Translations under genes and position numbers: made by a program
The notes under the pieces: generated by a model
What the model saw: only the letters and a program-made list of their open reading frames with translations
The model's database searches: none
Told to the model about the DNA's origin: nothing
Assembly (NCBI RefSeq): GCF_013149295.1
Contig: NZ_JABGCB010000007.1
Coordinates: 62,001-126,000, forward strand
Source of the DNA: Novosphingobium sp. SG751A
GTDB lineage: Bacteria; Pseudomonadota; Alphaproteobacteria; Sphingomonadales; Sphingomonadaceae
DNA length: 64,000 nt
Direction: 5' to 3'
Shown: positions 36,301 through 46,221 of the stretch, in pieces
Numbering within the stretch: position 1 is the stretch's first letter
How the letters are laid out: each line of letters starts with the position of its first letter

Positions 36301-37442
36301 GCGCCGATCGCCAGACCGCTCAGCGTCTGGTTATTATGCGCGGCGCGGAATTGCTCGCCATAGGTGTTGAAGCCCACGACATGGCGCGCGGCATAGAGCT
36401 GGGAAACCTCGCGCGTGATCTGGCGATTGTCGGCATCCACCCGGTTCAACACACAATCAAAGCCGATCACATGGTCGATCTCGCCCACGCGGGTCTCCAC
36501 CTCGGAAAACAGGCGTTCGAGATGGGCCAGCCGGTCCACCCGCTCGCCCACGCGCAGCACGATGCCATTGTCGATGGCGCAATAGAAAGTCAGGCTGCCG
36601 TCGGGATTGGCGCTTTGCACCGCCCGGATGTGATATTCGCCGCCTGCACGCACCATGGGCGGATTGGCGGCAAAGAAAGCCGCGTCAATTTCTCCGCCCA
36701 GCAGCCCTGCGATCCGCGCATATTCCTGCGCGGCGGGGCGGGCGTTGATCTCGAACACCACCCGCGCCTGAGCGTCCGCCGAGGTCACGACCATCCGCTC
36801 CTCACGCGGGCGATAGTGGTGCGAGCAAAAAGCGTGCAAGGGCCGCGTGCTGGACAGCATCGCCACCACCGCGGCATCCTTCACAAACCGCCCATCGACC
36901 AGCACGCCCGTCTCGCGAAACACCATGCCATCGCCCGACGATCCGCCCACCATCACCGTCTCGCCCAGCGCGTCCTGAACCGTCATGGTCACCAGTTCCT
37001 CGCGGTGGGAAAGCCCGTCGACCAGAAAGATCGCGGCATGGTGCAATTGTTCGCCCAGCCGCCGCGCCGAGGCCGCCGCCTGCGCGGCCAGTTCGCGCAC
37101 CGCGCGCCGCCCCTCGGCCACATCGAAATCATCCAGATCGTCGAAATGCAGCACGCTCATGGCAAAGCCGTCGGCGGGAAAACCGATAAAGACGAGGCTG
37201 TCCTCATCATAGCCGCGCTGGGTCAATTCGCCCGCGCTGGTGCAGCCGATCAACGGGAAATCGCCCAGCCGCCGCGTGAGTTCGCGCGCCAGTTCGTCCC
37301 GGTCATAGCGATGCGAGCAGAACAGCAGCGCCCCCGCCAGCGCCATCCCGCCGATCGCGCGCACCACCTCGTCCACGGCGGTCACCGGATCGCTTGCATG
37401 AGATGATACCACAGCCAAAGCCGAACGCGCCATGTGCGCCAT
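36297..37442 (-). CDS. FIST-domain sensor protein (NosP-like)
   Basis: 381 residues with an N-terminal FIST_N domain (about 30-220, including PLIGCTSAGELTQRGYDEDSL and GGSSGDGMVF) and FIST_C domain (225-370: ARPAAQEYARI, GFDCVLNR). The start at 37442 follows GGAGAGG. FIST proteins sense small ligands. In Pseudomonas aeruginosa the FIST protein NosP binds heme and nitric oxide, regulates the kinase NahK and is encoded next to the ethanol oxidation genes. The same pairing here, with a 4-base overlap to the kinase gene, supports a NosP-like role. Heme binding is not shown by the sequence alone. Confidence 0.87.
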   Translation of the reverse strand: MAHMARSALAVVSSHASDPVTAVDEVVRAIGGMALAGALLFCSHRYDRDELARELTRRLGDFPLIGCTSAGELTQRGYDEDSLVFIGFPADGFAMSVLHFDDLDDFDVAEGRRAVRELAAQAAASARRLGEQLHHAAIFLVDGLSHREELVTMTVQDALGETVMVGGSSGDGMVFRETGVLVDGRFVKDAAVVAMLSSTRPLHAFCSHHYRPREERMVVTSADAQARVVFEINARPAAQEYARIAGLLGGEIDAAFFAANPPMVRAGGEYHIRAVQSANPDGSLTFYCAIDNGIVLRVGERVDRLAHLERLFSEVETRVGEIDHVIGFDCVLNRVDADNRQITREVSQLYAARHVVGFNTYGEQFRAAHNNQTLSGLAIGA

Positions 37443-37667
37443 TACCCTCTCCAACCACCGGATGCCTGTTGCCGGCATTCTCGGTTAACCCACCTTAGCC
37501 GGACTCCCCCTCAGGGCCAAGGGGGCGCGATGCGCTCGACATAGGACTTAAGGATAATAGACGGAAGATTCCGATGCCGGATGGCCCGCGAAATTGACAC
37601 TTGGCAAAGACGCAGGCACCCCTGATGCGCAAAAGGCCCCGCACAAGGCCGACAGGAGGCAAAACGG

Positions 37668-38672
37668 GTGGTAAAGGCGCGTTACGTCATAGGCTTGGGG
37701 CTTGTGCTGGCGGCAGGTGCGGGCGTGTGGGCATGGCGCGACCGGCCTGTTGTCGTGCAGGTGGCGCAGGCACAACCGGGCACGGCCTCCGAGCAGGTCT
37801 ATGCCACCGGCTATGTCGAGGCGCAGCAGCCGGTTTCAGTCTCCTCGCGCATTACGGCGCCTGTGGCAAAGGTGCTGGTGGAGGAAGGCGACCGTGTGAA
37901 ACGCGGGCAGGCGCTGGTGCTGCTTTCCGATGATGAACAGCACGGATTGCTCGATCAGGCCCGCGCCCAGCAGCGCAGCGCCGAGGTGGTCGAACGGCGC
38001 AATCTGGCGCTGTTCCGCGATGGATGGGTGACGGCGGCCGCGCGCGACAATGCCACCACCACAGCCGACGCCGCCCGCGCGGCCAGCGCAACCGCGCGCG
38101 CCCGGCTAGACCAACTGGTGGTGCGCGCTAATTCCGATGGCATCGTGACCAAGCGCGATGTCTATCCCGGCGATCTGGCAACGCCCACCAAGGTGCTGTT
38201 TCAACTGGGCGATCCATCGCGCATCCGCATCACCGCCACGGTGGACGAGCGCGACATCACCCGCGTGAGGGCGGGGCAAAAGGCGCTGATGTCCTCCGAT
38301 GCACTGCCCGGCGCGATCCCGGCGCATGTCTCCGAGGTGACGCCCGGCGGCGATCCCACGGTGCGCGCGTTCCGCGTCCGGCTGATGCCCGATGGGGCGG
38401 GCGCCCTGCCGATGGGGTTGACGCTGGAGGTCAATATCATCACCAGCGAGCGCAAGGCGGCAGTGCTGGTGCCGGCCACGGCGCTGACGAGTGATGGCAC
38501 CCAAGTCTGGGTGGTGGCGCAGGGCAGGGCCACGCCGCGCACCATCGACAAGGGCGCGAACGGCACCGACAAGGTGGAGATTGCCCACGGATTGCGCGTG
38601 GGCGAAACCGTGATCCTGAACCCGCCCGCCGATCTGCAACCGGGCCAGCGTCTGCGTCCGGCGCAGCGCTGA
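37668..38672 (+). CDS. HlyD/MacA-type periplasmic adaptor (DevB-like)
   Basis: Membrane fusion protein of 334 residues for an ABC exporter. One N-terminal membrane anchor (VIGLGLVLAAGAGVWAW), then a biotinyl-lipoyl-like domain (YVEAQQPVSVSSRITAPVAK), a short helical hairpin of about 70 residues, and barrel domains. The start is GTG at 37668, preceded by AGGAGG. The stop overlaps the permease ATG by one base (TGATG). Gene order adaptor, permease, ATPase is that of DevBCA exporters. Confidence 0.88.
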   Translation: MVKARYVIGLGLVLAAGAGVWAWRDRPVVVQVAQAQPGTASEQVYATGYVEAQQPVSVSSRITAPVAKVLVEEGDRVKRGQALVLLSDDEQHGLLDQARAQQRSAEVVERRNLALFRDGWVTAAARDNATTTADAARAASATARARLDQLVVRANSDGIVTKRDVYPGDLATPTKVLFQLGDPSRIRITATVDERDITRVRAGQKALMSSDALPGAIPAHVSEVTPGGDPTVRAFRVRLMPDGAGALPMGLTLEVNIITSERKAAVLVPATALTSDGTQVWVVAQGRATPRTIDKGANGTDKVEIAHGLRVGETVILNPPADLQPGQRLRPAQR

Positions 38673-39922
38673 TGTTCGCGCGTTTTTCCCTGCTGGTCCA
38701 TATCGCCTCGCGCCATCTGATCGTGCGGCGGCGGCAAACGCTGGTGGCCACCAGCGGGGTGGCGGTGGGGGTTGGGTTTTTCCTCGCCGTTTCCGCGCTG
38801 ATGGTGGGCAGCCAGAATGATTTCGTGCGGCAGCTGATCGATGTCGCGCCCCATATCATCATCTCCGACGAGTTGCGCAGCCCCCCGCCCCAGCCGGGCA
38901 TCGCGGCCTATCCGGGCGGCGCGGTCGAGCTGCATGGCTATCGCATCCGCAACGAGGTGCGCGGCCTGAAAGACTGGCAGCGCATTCTGGCCAGCGTCAA
39001 TGCCATCCCCGGCGCGATCGGTTCGCCCAGCCTTTCGGGGGCGGTGACGCTGCGGCTGGGCGGGCGGGACGAGCCGCTGGCCATTGTCGGCATCGAACCA
39101 GGGCTGGAGGCCAAGGTCAGCTCGATCAGCGACAAGCTGCGCGCGGGGCATCTGGACGATCTGGAGCGGGTGCAGGGCGGCGTGATCATCGGCGAGGAAC
39201 TGGCGCAAAGGCTGGGGCGCGGCATGGGCGATATCGTGCCCGCCACCGCCGCCAACGGCACCACGCGATCCCTGCGCATCGTCGCGCTGGTCAAAAAGGG
39301 CAACAGCCAGCTTGGCTCCTCCTCAGGCTATATGCTGCTGCGCGAGGCGCAGAGCCTGCTGGGGCGGCCCTTCATCATCAACCGGATCGGGGTGAAGCTG
39401 AGCGATCCCTATGCCGCCCAGAGCGTGGCCGCGGGGCTGGAGGCGCGCTATCGTTACAAGGCGCAAAGCTGGCAGGAGCGCAGCGCCGATTTCCTGTCCT
39501 TGCTGCTGACGCGCAATGTCATCATGTACACGGTGGTTTCGGCCATCCTGCTGGTGGCCTCTTTCGGCATCTATACCGCCGTGTCGAACAGCGTGGCCGA
39601 CAAGCGGCGCGACATCGCCATCCTACGCTCGATGGGCTTTTCGCAGGGCGATCTGCAACTGGTCTTTGTGCTGGAGGGCATGGCGCTGGCGATAATCGGC
39701 ATTGTGCTGGGCTGGGCGCTGGGCTTTGGCCTGATGACCATTCTGGGCAGCCTTGAATTTTCCATCGGGGGCGAGATCCAGCATATGCCGCTCGACCGTT
39801 CGCCGCGCCAATATGCGATTGCGGCGGCGGCCTCGCTGGCGGCGGGCGTACTGGCGGCATGGCTGCCCGCGCGCAAGGCCTCGCGGGTCGATCCGGTCGA
39901 TATTCTGCGAGGGGCGGTCTGA
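38672..39922 (+). CDS. ABC exporter permease, FtsX/MacB type (DevC-like)
   Basis: Inner-membrane protein of 416 residues with a first helix at about 25-45, a large periplasmic MacB-type domain (to about 270) and three C-terminal helices forming the FtsX domain (NVIMYTVVSAILLVASFGIYTA, then RRDIAILRSMGFS). Overlaps both neighbours by one base, so the three exporter genes are tightly coupled. Substrate unknown. Confidence 0.9.
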   Translation: MFARFSLLVHIASRHLIVRRRQTLVATSGVAVGVGFFLAVSALMVGSQNDFVRQLIDVAPHIIISDELRSPPPQPGIAAYPGGAVELHGYRIRNEVRGLKDWQRILASVNAIPGAIGSPSLSGAVTLRLGGRDEPLAIVGIEPGLEAKVSSISDKLRAGHLDDLERVQGGVIIGEELAQRLGRGMGDIVPATAANGTTRSLRIVALVKKGNSQLGSSSGYMLLREAQSLLGRPFIINRIGVKLSDPYAAQSVAAGLEARYRYKAQSWQERSADFLSLLLTRNVIMYTVVSAILLVASFGIYTAVSNSVADKRRDIAILRSMGFSQGDLQLVFVLEGMALAIIGIVLGWALGFGLMTILGSLEFSIGGEIQHMPLDRSPRQYAIAAAASLAAGVLAAWLPARKASRVDPVDILRGAV

Positions 39923-40623
39923 TGGTCGATCCGGTTCTGGTTGCCCGCCATCTGCGGCGGGAATTGCCCGGCGATCCGCCGCCCGTGCTGGTGGCGGACG
40001 CGGATCTGGCGGTGATGCCGGGGCGGTTTACCGCGATTGTCGGGCCATCGGGCTGCGGCAAATCCTCGCTGCTCTATCTCCTCGGCCTGATCGACCGGCC
40101 CACGGGGGGCGAGTTGCTGTTTGACGGGCGCGATCTGGCGCAGATGTCGGGCGATGAACGCGCGGCGATCCGGCTCGAACATTTCGGTTTCGTATTTCAG
40201 TTCCATTTCCTGCTGCCCGAATTTACCGCGCTTGAAAATGTCATGCTGCCGCTGCGCCGCCTTGGCCGCCTGTCCGCGCGTGAGGTTGAGGCGCGGGCGA
40301 CCAGCCTGCTGGCCGATGTGGGCCTTGCCGAAAAAGGGTGGAAATTGCCCGAAAAGCTGTCGGGCGGGGAACGCCAGCGCGTGGCCATCGCCCGCGCTCT
40401 GGCCAACAATCCGCGCCTTGTACTGGGCGATGAACCGACAGGCAATCTCGACAGCGTCAATTCGGCCCGCGTGGTCGACATGTTTCGCGCGCTGGCCCAT
40501 GAACAAGGGCGCGCGGTGGTCTGCGTGACGCATGACATGGGGATTGCCGATCTGGCCGATATTCGCGTCTCCATGCTGGACGGGCGCGTGATCGAGGTCA
40601 GGGAACAAAACCCTCCTTCGTGA
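39922..40623 (+). CDS. ABC exporter ATP-binding protein (LolD/DevA-like)
   Basis: ATPase of 233 residues. Walker A GPSGCGKSS, signature LSGGERQRVAIARAL, Walker B LVLGDEPTGNLDS, H-loop CVTHDMG. The start at 39922 shares a base with the permease stop. Closest group by eye is LolD/MacB/DevA, which power mechanotransmission exporters rather than importers. Confidence 0.92.
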   Translation: MVDPVLVARHLRRELPGDPPPVLVADADLAVMPGRFTAIVGPSGCGKSSLLYLLGLIDRPTGGELLFDGRDLAQMSGDERAAIRLEHFGFVFQFHFLLPEFTALENVMLPLRRLGRLSAREVEARATSLLADVGLAEKGWKLPEKLSGGERQRVAIARALANNPRLVLGDEPTGNLDSVNSARVVDMFRALAHEQGRAVVCVTHDMGIADLADIRVSMLDGRVIEVREQNPPS

Positions 40624-40706
40624 AATATTGAAGAAATATCCGGGCAAACCGCCCGGCCTACCGCCCTGAAAAGCCCTGCCCCCAGGCTTGCTTCAGGAGA
40701 TGCCCC

Positions 40707-42104
40707 ATGTTGCGCTGGCTGCGCCACCTTTATGGCCGGATGGAAAATGCAATCCTTGCCCGCGGGCTGTACCGGCCCGGTCGTCTGTTGCTGGTGATGG
40801 CCGGGGTCATGGCGGCCCGCGCGCTGGGCGATGATATCTGGGCGGCCTTCAGCGGCGACAATTCCTCGATGTTTTTCCCGGCCAATGATCGCTATGCCGA
40901 TTTCATCAAGGTCGCGCTGTCTTACAGCCACATTTTCACCGAAACGCTGGCCAGCAAGGCCTATCTCGACCACTGGCCCTATCTCTTCCGGCTCTATCTG
41001 CTGGACAATCCCTATGACCTTTCGGCGCATAACCTGTCGGTGCCCGACACGCAGGCCAATGTCACCAACCTGCACCTGCCGCCCTTTGCCAGCCTGCTTT
41101 ACCTCTCCTGCGCGCATCTGATCGCGGCGACCAATCCGCTGGTGGCGATGGCGGTGTTCTGGGGGGGCTATATGCTGGGCGGATGGGGCGTGGCGCGGAT
41201 GGCGCGGGCGCATTTCGGGGTGTCGCGGGCCTGCGGATGGTTCATCCTGTTTGCTTCGCTCGCCTGCTATCCGGTGCTGTGGATGCTCTCGCGCGGCAAT
41301 CTGGCGGGGGGTTATTCGGGGCTGCTGACGCTGGGCTGGCTGGCCACGGCGGTGTCGGGGCGCAATCGGTGGGCGGGCTGGGTGATGCTGGCGCTCTCGG
41401 TCAATCTGCGGCCCGAACCGGCGCTGCTGGTGATGATCGAACTGCTGGGCTCCGGCTCGCTCTGGACGCGGTTTTCGCGCATGGCCATTCCCGGCGCGAT
41501 GAGCGTGGCGCTGGCCGCAATCACCTTCCCCATCGCCCATGCGCTCTATCCGCTCTATACGCTCGACAATGTGCGGCACGGCCTGCGGATCTATCATTTC
41601 CGCTATATCGTTTCGGACATGGGCGATGAATGGAACGCCTCGCTGTTCCTGTGGGCCAAGGGCGTGCTGATGCTGATGGATGTGCGCCCGCGCTATAATG
41701 ACGGCGTGGCCCAGGCGCTGGAACTATGCGGCAGCGCAGCGCTGTTGCTGGCGATCTGGGGCGCGTGGGCGCGGCAGATCGCCATGCCCGCGCTGGTGTT
41801 CCTGCTGACGGCGCTGCCCGCGATGTTCGTGCCGGTCTATTCCTATTACCACATGGTGGCTTTTGTCGCGGTGATCGCGCTGATCGTGGCCGATTTCGAG
41901 CGCCGGCCTCCCCGCCCCGGCGATGCGCGCCTGCCGCTGCTGATCGTCACCGTGCTGGTGATGTCGCCGCTGGCCGGGTCCTATTCCAATGGGCTGCTCG
42001 ATAGCCTGCTGATGCTGGGCGGCACGCTCTATGTGCTGGCGCCGCTGGCGCGCGCGGCGTTCCGGGCCGGGGGCGCCTCGCCTATTTCAGCCCCAGCTTC
42101 CTGA
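40707..42104 (+). CDS. Polytopic membrane protein, GT87-like glycosyltransferase candidate
   Basis: 465 residues with about ten to twelve hydrophobic helices. Features that suggest a lipid-linked sugar mannosyl- or glycosyltransferase of the DUF2029/GT87 kind are an N-terminal loop rich in acidic and aromatic residues (NSSMFFPANDRYADF) and later loops with LSRGNLAGG and NLRPEP. CAGGAG precedes the start. It begins 83 bases after the exporter ATPase and may share its transcript. Its last 23 bases overlap the convergent gene. The enzyme function is not proven. Confidence 0.6.
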   Translation: MLRWLRHLYGRMENAILARGLYRPGRLLLVMAGVMAARALGDDIWAAFSGDNSSMFFPANDRYADFIKVALSYSHIFTETLASKAYLDHWPYLFRLYLLDNPYDLSAHNLSVPDTQANVTNLHLPPFASLLYLSCAHLIAATNPLVAMAVFWGGYMLGGWGVARMARAHFGVSRACGWFILFASLACYPVLWMLSRGNLAGGYSGLLTLGWLATAVSGRNRWAGWVMLALSVNLRPEPALLVMIELLGSGSLWTRFSRMAIPGAMSVALAAITFPIAHALYPLYTLDNVRHGLRIYHFRYIVSDMGDEWNASLFLWAKGVLMLMDVRPRYNDGVAQALELCGSAALLLAIWGAWARQIAMPALVFLLTALPAMFVPVYSYYHMVAFVAVIALIVADFERRPPRPGDARLPLLIVTVLVMSPLAGSYSNGLLDSLLMLGGTLYVLAPLARAAFRAGGASPISAPAS

Positions 42105-42918
42105 TCGCGCGCCAGCCCAGCGCCTTGGCCTTGTTCTGCTCCGGCCAGCGACCGGGGCGGCGCGGGTTCAGCCCCATCCCACGCAGCACCCCGTTAAAGG
42201 CATGGGCGGCGGCCTCGTCATAGGACCATTGCGAACGCCATGTGATCGAGAGCGAGACGGAAACCTCCGGCCCGTTCTTCACGAAATGCGGCGCCATGAC
42301 CGGCACCATCAGGCCCTGTCCGGGCGCCAGCGCGAAATCGCGGCCTCCGGGCAAAAGATCATCGCTCCATTTCAATTCGCGCCCGCCGCCGGTGTGATAG
42401 ACCTCATGCACGCGCGCGGGGCTATAGGCTTCCTCGGCGGCGGGAAACTGGGTCATCACCTTGCTGCCCCGGATCTGCATCAGGATATTGTGTTCCGGGT
42501 CAAAGTGGTAAGGCGTCACCGCATTGGGCGAGGAGACGAAAACGAAGCCCTGCGGGTGGTAAACCTTGCCGGTCTTGCTGGTGATCGTGCCTTCCAGCTC
42601 GCCGATCACGTCAAGCAGCAGCGCGCGATAGGCCTCATCCTCCTCCAGATGTTTGATCGCCACCCAGCAGCCCGCGCTGTCGATCTGGCGCACCGCATCG
42701 GCGGCGCTGATGGAGGGCACGGGGGGCTTGCCGGTGATGCCGATGGGCTGCTTGGCATAGGCATATTCGACATTTTTGGTCGGCAGCCGCTCGATCAGCG
42801 CGGCCAGAGATTCCAGCTCCATCAACGGATGGCCGCAAAGATTGTGCTCCATCACATGGGGCACTTCGGGATAATTGGCGGCAAAAGTTTCGAAAGCGCG
42901 CGGCGGCAAATAAGACAT
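42082..42918 (-). CDS. Cupin-like / JmjC-type Fe(II) 2-oxoglutarate dioxygenase
   Basis: Protein of 278 residues with a cupin_8/JmjC core. The metal site HxD is seen in TPYHFDPEHN and a second His in VMAPHFVKNG. The Lys/Arg for 2-oxoglutarate may lie in IRGSK. Members hydroxylate proteins or small molecules; the target is unknown. A preceding strand reads GFVFVSSPNAV. The gene overlaps the convergent membrane-protein gene at its 3' end. Confidence 0.78.
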   Translation of the reverse strand: MSYLPPRAFETFAANYPEVPHVMEHNLCGHPLMELESLAALIERLPTKNVEYAYAKQPIGITGKPPVPSISAADAVRQIDSAGCWVAIKHLEEDEAYRALLLDVIGELEGTITSKTGKVYHPQGFVFVSSPNAVTPYHFDPEHNILMQIRGSKVMTQFPAAEEAYSPARVHEVYHTGGGRELKWSDDLLPGGRDFALAPGQGLMVPVMAPHFVKNGPEVSVSLSITWRSQWSYDEAAAHAFNGVLRGMGLNPRRPGRWPEQNKAKALGWRAIRKLGLK

Positions 42919-42981
42919 CGGCCATGATTCCCTTGGAGTTGCAGGCCGGTGTAAGCCCAGAATGCCAAGGAATGGCTAACG

Positions 42982-44097
42982 TCACTCCAGCGCGGCCTCA
43001 GGCGCCACGGCGGGATAGTCCAGCGCTTCGGCCACCGCCGCGCAGGTGATCCGCCCATCCCACACATTGAGCCCGTCCAGCAAATGCCGATTGCGGCGCA
43101 GCGCCTCGCGCCAGCCCAGATCGGCGATGGTAAGGGCATGGGGCAGCGTGGCGTTGTTCAGCGCATAAGTGCTGGTGCGCGCCACGGCGCCGGGCATATT
43201 GGCCACCGCATAATGGACGATACCATCGACGATATAGGTCGGGTCGGCATGGGTGGTGGCATGGCTGGTTTCAAAGCAGCCGCCCTGATCGATGGCCACA
43301 TCGACCAGCACCGCGCCCGGCTGCATGGTGGAAAGCATGGCCCGCGTCACCAGCCGGGGCGCGGCGGCGCCCGGAACCAGCACCGCCCCGATCACCAGAT
43401 CCGCGCCCGCAACGGCGGCGGCCAGATTGGCGCGGCTGGAATAAAGCGTTTTGGCCCGCGCGCCGAAATGGGTTGAAAGCCGTTCGAGCACCGAGGCGCT
43501 GCGATCAAGAATCGTCACATCGGCGCAAAGGCCCACCGCCATTTCCGCCGCGTTAAACCCCACCACGCCGCCGCCGATCACCACCACCCGCGCCGGGGCC
43601 ACCCCCGGCACGCCGCCCAGCAAAACCCCGCGCCCGCCATGGGCCTTTTCCAGCGCGTTGGCCCCCGCCTGTATCGCCATACGCCCGGCCACCTGCGACA
43701 TGGGCTTGAGCAAGGGCAGGCCGCCTTGGGCATCGGTGACGGTTTCATAGGCGATGCACACGGCGCGCGATTGAATGAGATCGGCGGTCTGGGCGGGATC
43801 GGGGGCCAGATGGAGATAGGTGAACAGCACCTGCCCCTCGCGCAGCATCGCCCGCTCACCCGCCTGCGGCTCCTTGACCTTGACCACCATATCGGCGCGG
43901 GCAAAGACCTCGGCAGGGGTGGCGATAATCTGCGCGCCCGCCGCCGCATAATCGGCATCGGTGGCGCCTATACCAAGGCCCGCGCCCGTCTCGACCAGCA
44001 CCGTGTGGCCATGAACGGCCAGTTCGACCGCGCTCTCCGGCGTCAGGCCGACGCGGTATTCGTGGTTCTTGATCTCTTTGACAGTGCCGACGATCAT
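42982..44097 (-). CDS. ald: Alanine dehydrogenase
   Basis: NAD-dependent conversion of alanine to pyruvate and ammonia. 371 residues. The substrate-binding N-domain has [17 protein letters not shown], and the Rossmann motif [13 protein letters not shown] follows VVVI near residue 170. The KVKEPQ and FTYLHLAPD segments are typical. AAGGAG precedes the start. Often Lrp-controlled in other bacteria, but no Lrp gene is adjacent. Confidence 0.95.
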   Translation of the reverse strand: MIVGTVKEIKNHEYRVGLTPESAVELAVHGHTVLVETGAGLGIGATDADYAAAGAQIIATPAEVFARADMVVKVKEPQAGERAMLREGQVLFTYLHLAPDPAQTADLIQSRAVCIAYETVTDAQGGLPLLKPMSQVAGRMAIQAGANALEKAHGGRGVLLGGVPGVAPARVVVIGGGVVGFNAAEMAVGLCADVTILDRSASVLERLSTHFGARAKTLYSSRANLAAAVAGADLVIGAVLVPGAAAPRLVTRAMLSTMQPGAVLVDVAIDQGGCFETSHATTHADPTYIVDGIVHYAVANMPGAVARTSTYALNNATLPHALTIADLGWREALRRNRHLLDGLNVWDGRITCAAVAEALDYPAVAPEAALE

Positions 44098-44146
44098 GGG
44101 GCGGACTCCTTGATGGTGCGGTCTAGATGGGGAGGAGAAAGGGGAA

Positions 44147-44380
44147 ATGCGAGGGTCTAGACCCTCGCGCTCCCATTACTGTCTGCGTTGCGCCATGGGT
44201 TCGGCGTCTTGTGTCGGACGCGATGTCCGAAGTTTGAAAGCCTGCGGCGCCTTTAGCGCAGCCTATCCGCGCAGCAGGCTTTAAAACCATGGCACAAACC
44301 ACCAAGCCGCGATGTTGCACCACCCCATTAACGGGATTGCAAAGGGACAAGTCCCTTTGCCCGCCGGGGGCATAAAACCC
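44147..44380. repeat. Dispersed intergenic repeat, copy 1
   Basis: Starts with a perfect 20-base palindrome at 44149-44168 (arm GCGAGGGTCT). It ends with a hairpin at 44339-44360 (GCAAAGGGAC, loop AA, GTCCCTTTGC) followed by GCCCGCCGG. A copy with the same ends and matching internal blocks lies at 51332-51538. It fills the gap between ald and the GATase gene and ends 5 bases from the GATase stop. Confidence 0.85.
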
Positions 44381-44385
44381 CAGCG

Positions 44386-45078
44386 TTACCCCACCCCCTC
44401 CAACCACTCCGCAATCATCGCCCGCCCGGCTGCCACGGCCTTGGGCCCCAGCTCGGCATGAGCCGCGCGCAGGTCCGTCTCGGTGCCGCCCGCTTCGACC
44501 ACGCTTTCGGGCCATTGCTCGATCCATGCGTCAAAGCGCGGGTCCATGCCCATTTCGGCGTGGAATTGCAGCGCGAGTATGTTGCGCCCCCGGCGAAAGG
44601 CCTGATGGTCATAGACGTGGCTGGCGGCCAGCAGTTCGACGCCTTCGGGCCGGGTGAACGTGTCGCCGTGCCAGTGCAGCACGGGCACGCCTTCGATATG
44701 GCGCAGCGGGCTGTCCTTGGCGTGGACGTGGACGGGGTGAAAGCCCACTTCCTTGCGCGGGCCGGGATAGACCTCGGCCCCCAGCGCGGCGGCCATCATC
44801 TGCGCGCCAAAGCACACGCCCAGCGTCGGGCGGTCCGCCTCCAGCCGCATGGCAAGGCGGCGCATCTGGCAGCGGATCCATGGGTGCTGTTCCTGCTCAT
44901 AAACGCCCATCGGGCCGCCCATCATGATCAGCAGGTCAGGCTCGCGCAGGTCGAGCGAGGCAAAGGCGGGATCGGCCACATCGATGCGATCCACATCATA
45001 TCCGGCCGCTTCGATGGGGGCGCGATAGCCCGCCACGCCCTCATAGGGGACGTGGCGGATGATAAGGGCTTTCTTCAT
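44386..45078 (-). CDS. Class I glutamine amidotransferase family protein
   Basis: GMP-synthase-like GATase domain protein of 230 residues. Nucleophile Cys in LGVCFGAQMM and His-Glu pair in QFHAEM, with IMMGGPMGVYE forming the oxyanion strand. It lacks a synthase domain. Gamma-glutamyl hydrolysis is likely, but the acceptor is unknown. It starts 6 bases after the cysK stop, so it forms an operon with cysK. Confidence 0.88.
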   Translation of the reverse strand: MKKALIIRHVPYEGVAGYRAPIEAAGYDVDRIDVADPAFASLDLREPDLLIMMGGPMGVYEQEQHPWIRCQMRRLAMRLEADRPTLGVCFGAQMMAAALGAEVYPGPRKEVGFHPVHVHAKDSPLRHIEGVPVLHWHGDTFTRPEGVELLAASHVYDHQAFRRGRNILALQFHAEMGMDPRFDAWIEQWPESVVEAGGTETDLRAAHAELGPKAVAAGRAMIAEWLEGVG

Positions 45079-45084
45079 CGTTTC

Positions 45085-46005
<921 letters not shown>

Positions 46006-46221
46006 CGGTCTTGCCTTTCCTCTTGCTGGCGCATTCCTGCCGCGCCTGATCTTCTGGCGCTCAAGCCATGGACCGGTTCTGATTAATCCTCAATGACAAC
46101 TAATCCAGTAGAGTTTTCTTGTCGGCGCACAAATCGCGCTTTATCCCTCTGGATGAACCGGCCCCGACTTCCTATCTTGGGGCCTCCTATCCCCTTCCCC
46201 CCAATCAGGAATTATCCCCGC

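Noticed and set aside
46083..46110. Two GGATTA direct repeats (minus strand) upstream of cysK as a sulfur-regulator site
   Set aside because: Six-base repeats are too short to claim without comparative evidence; mentioned only as a weak hint in the cysK entry.
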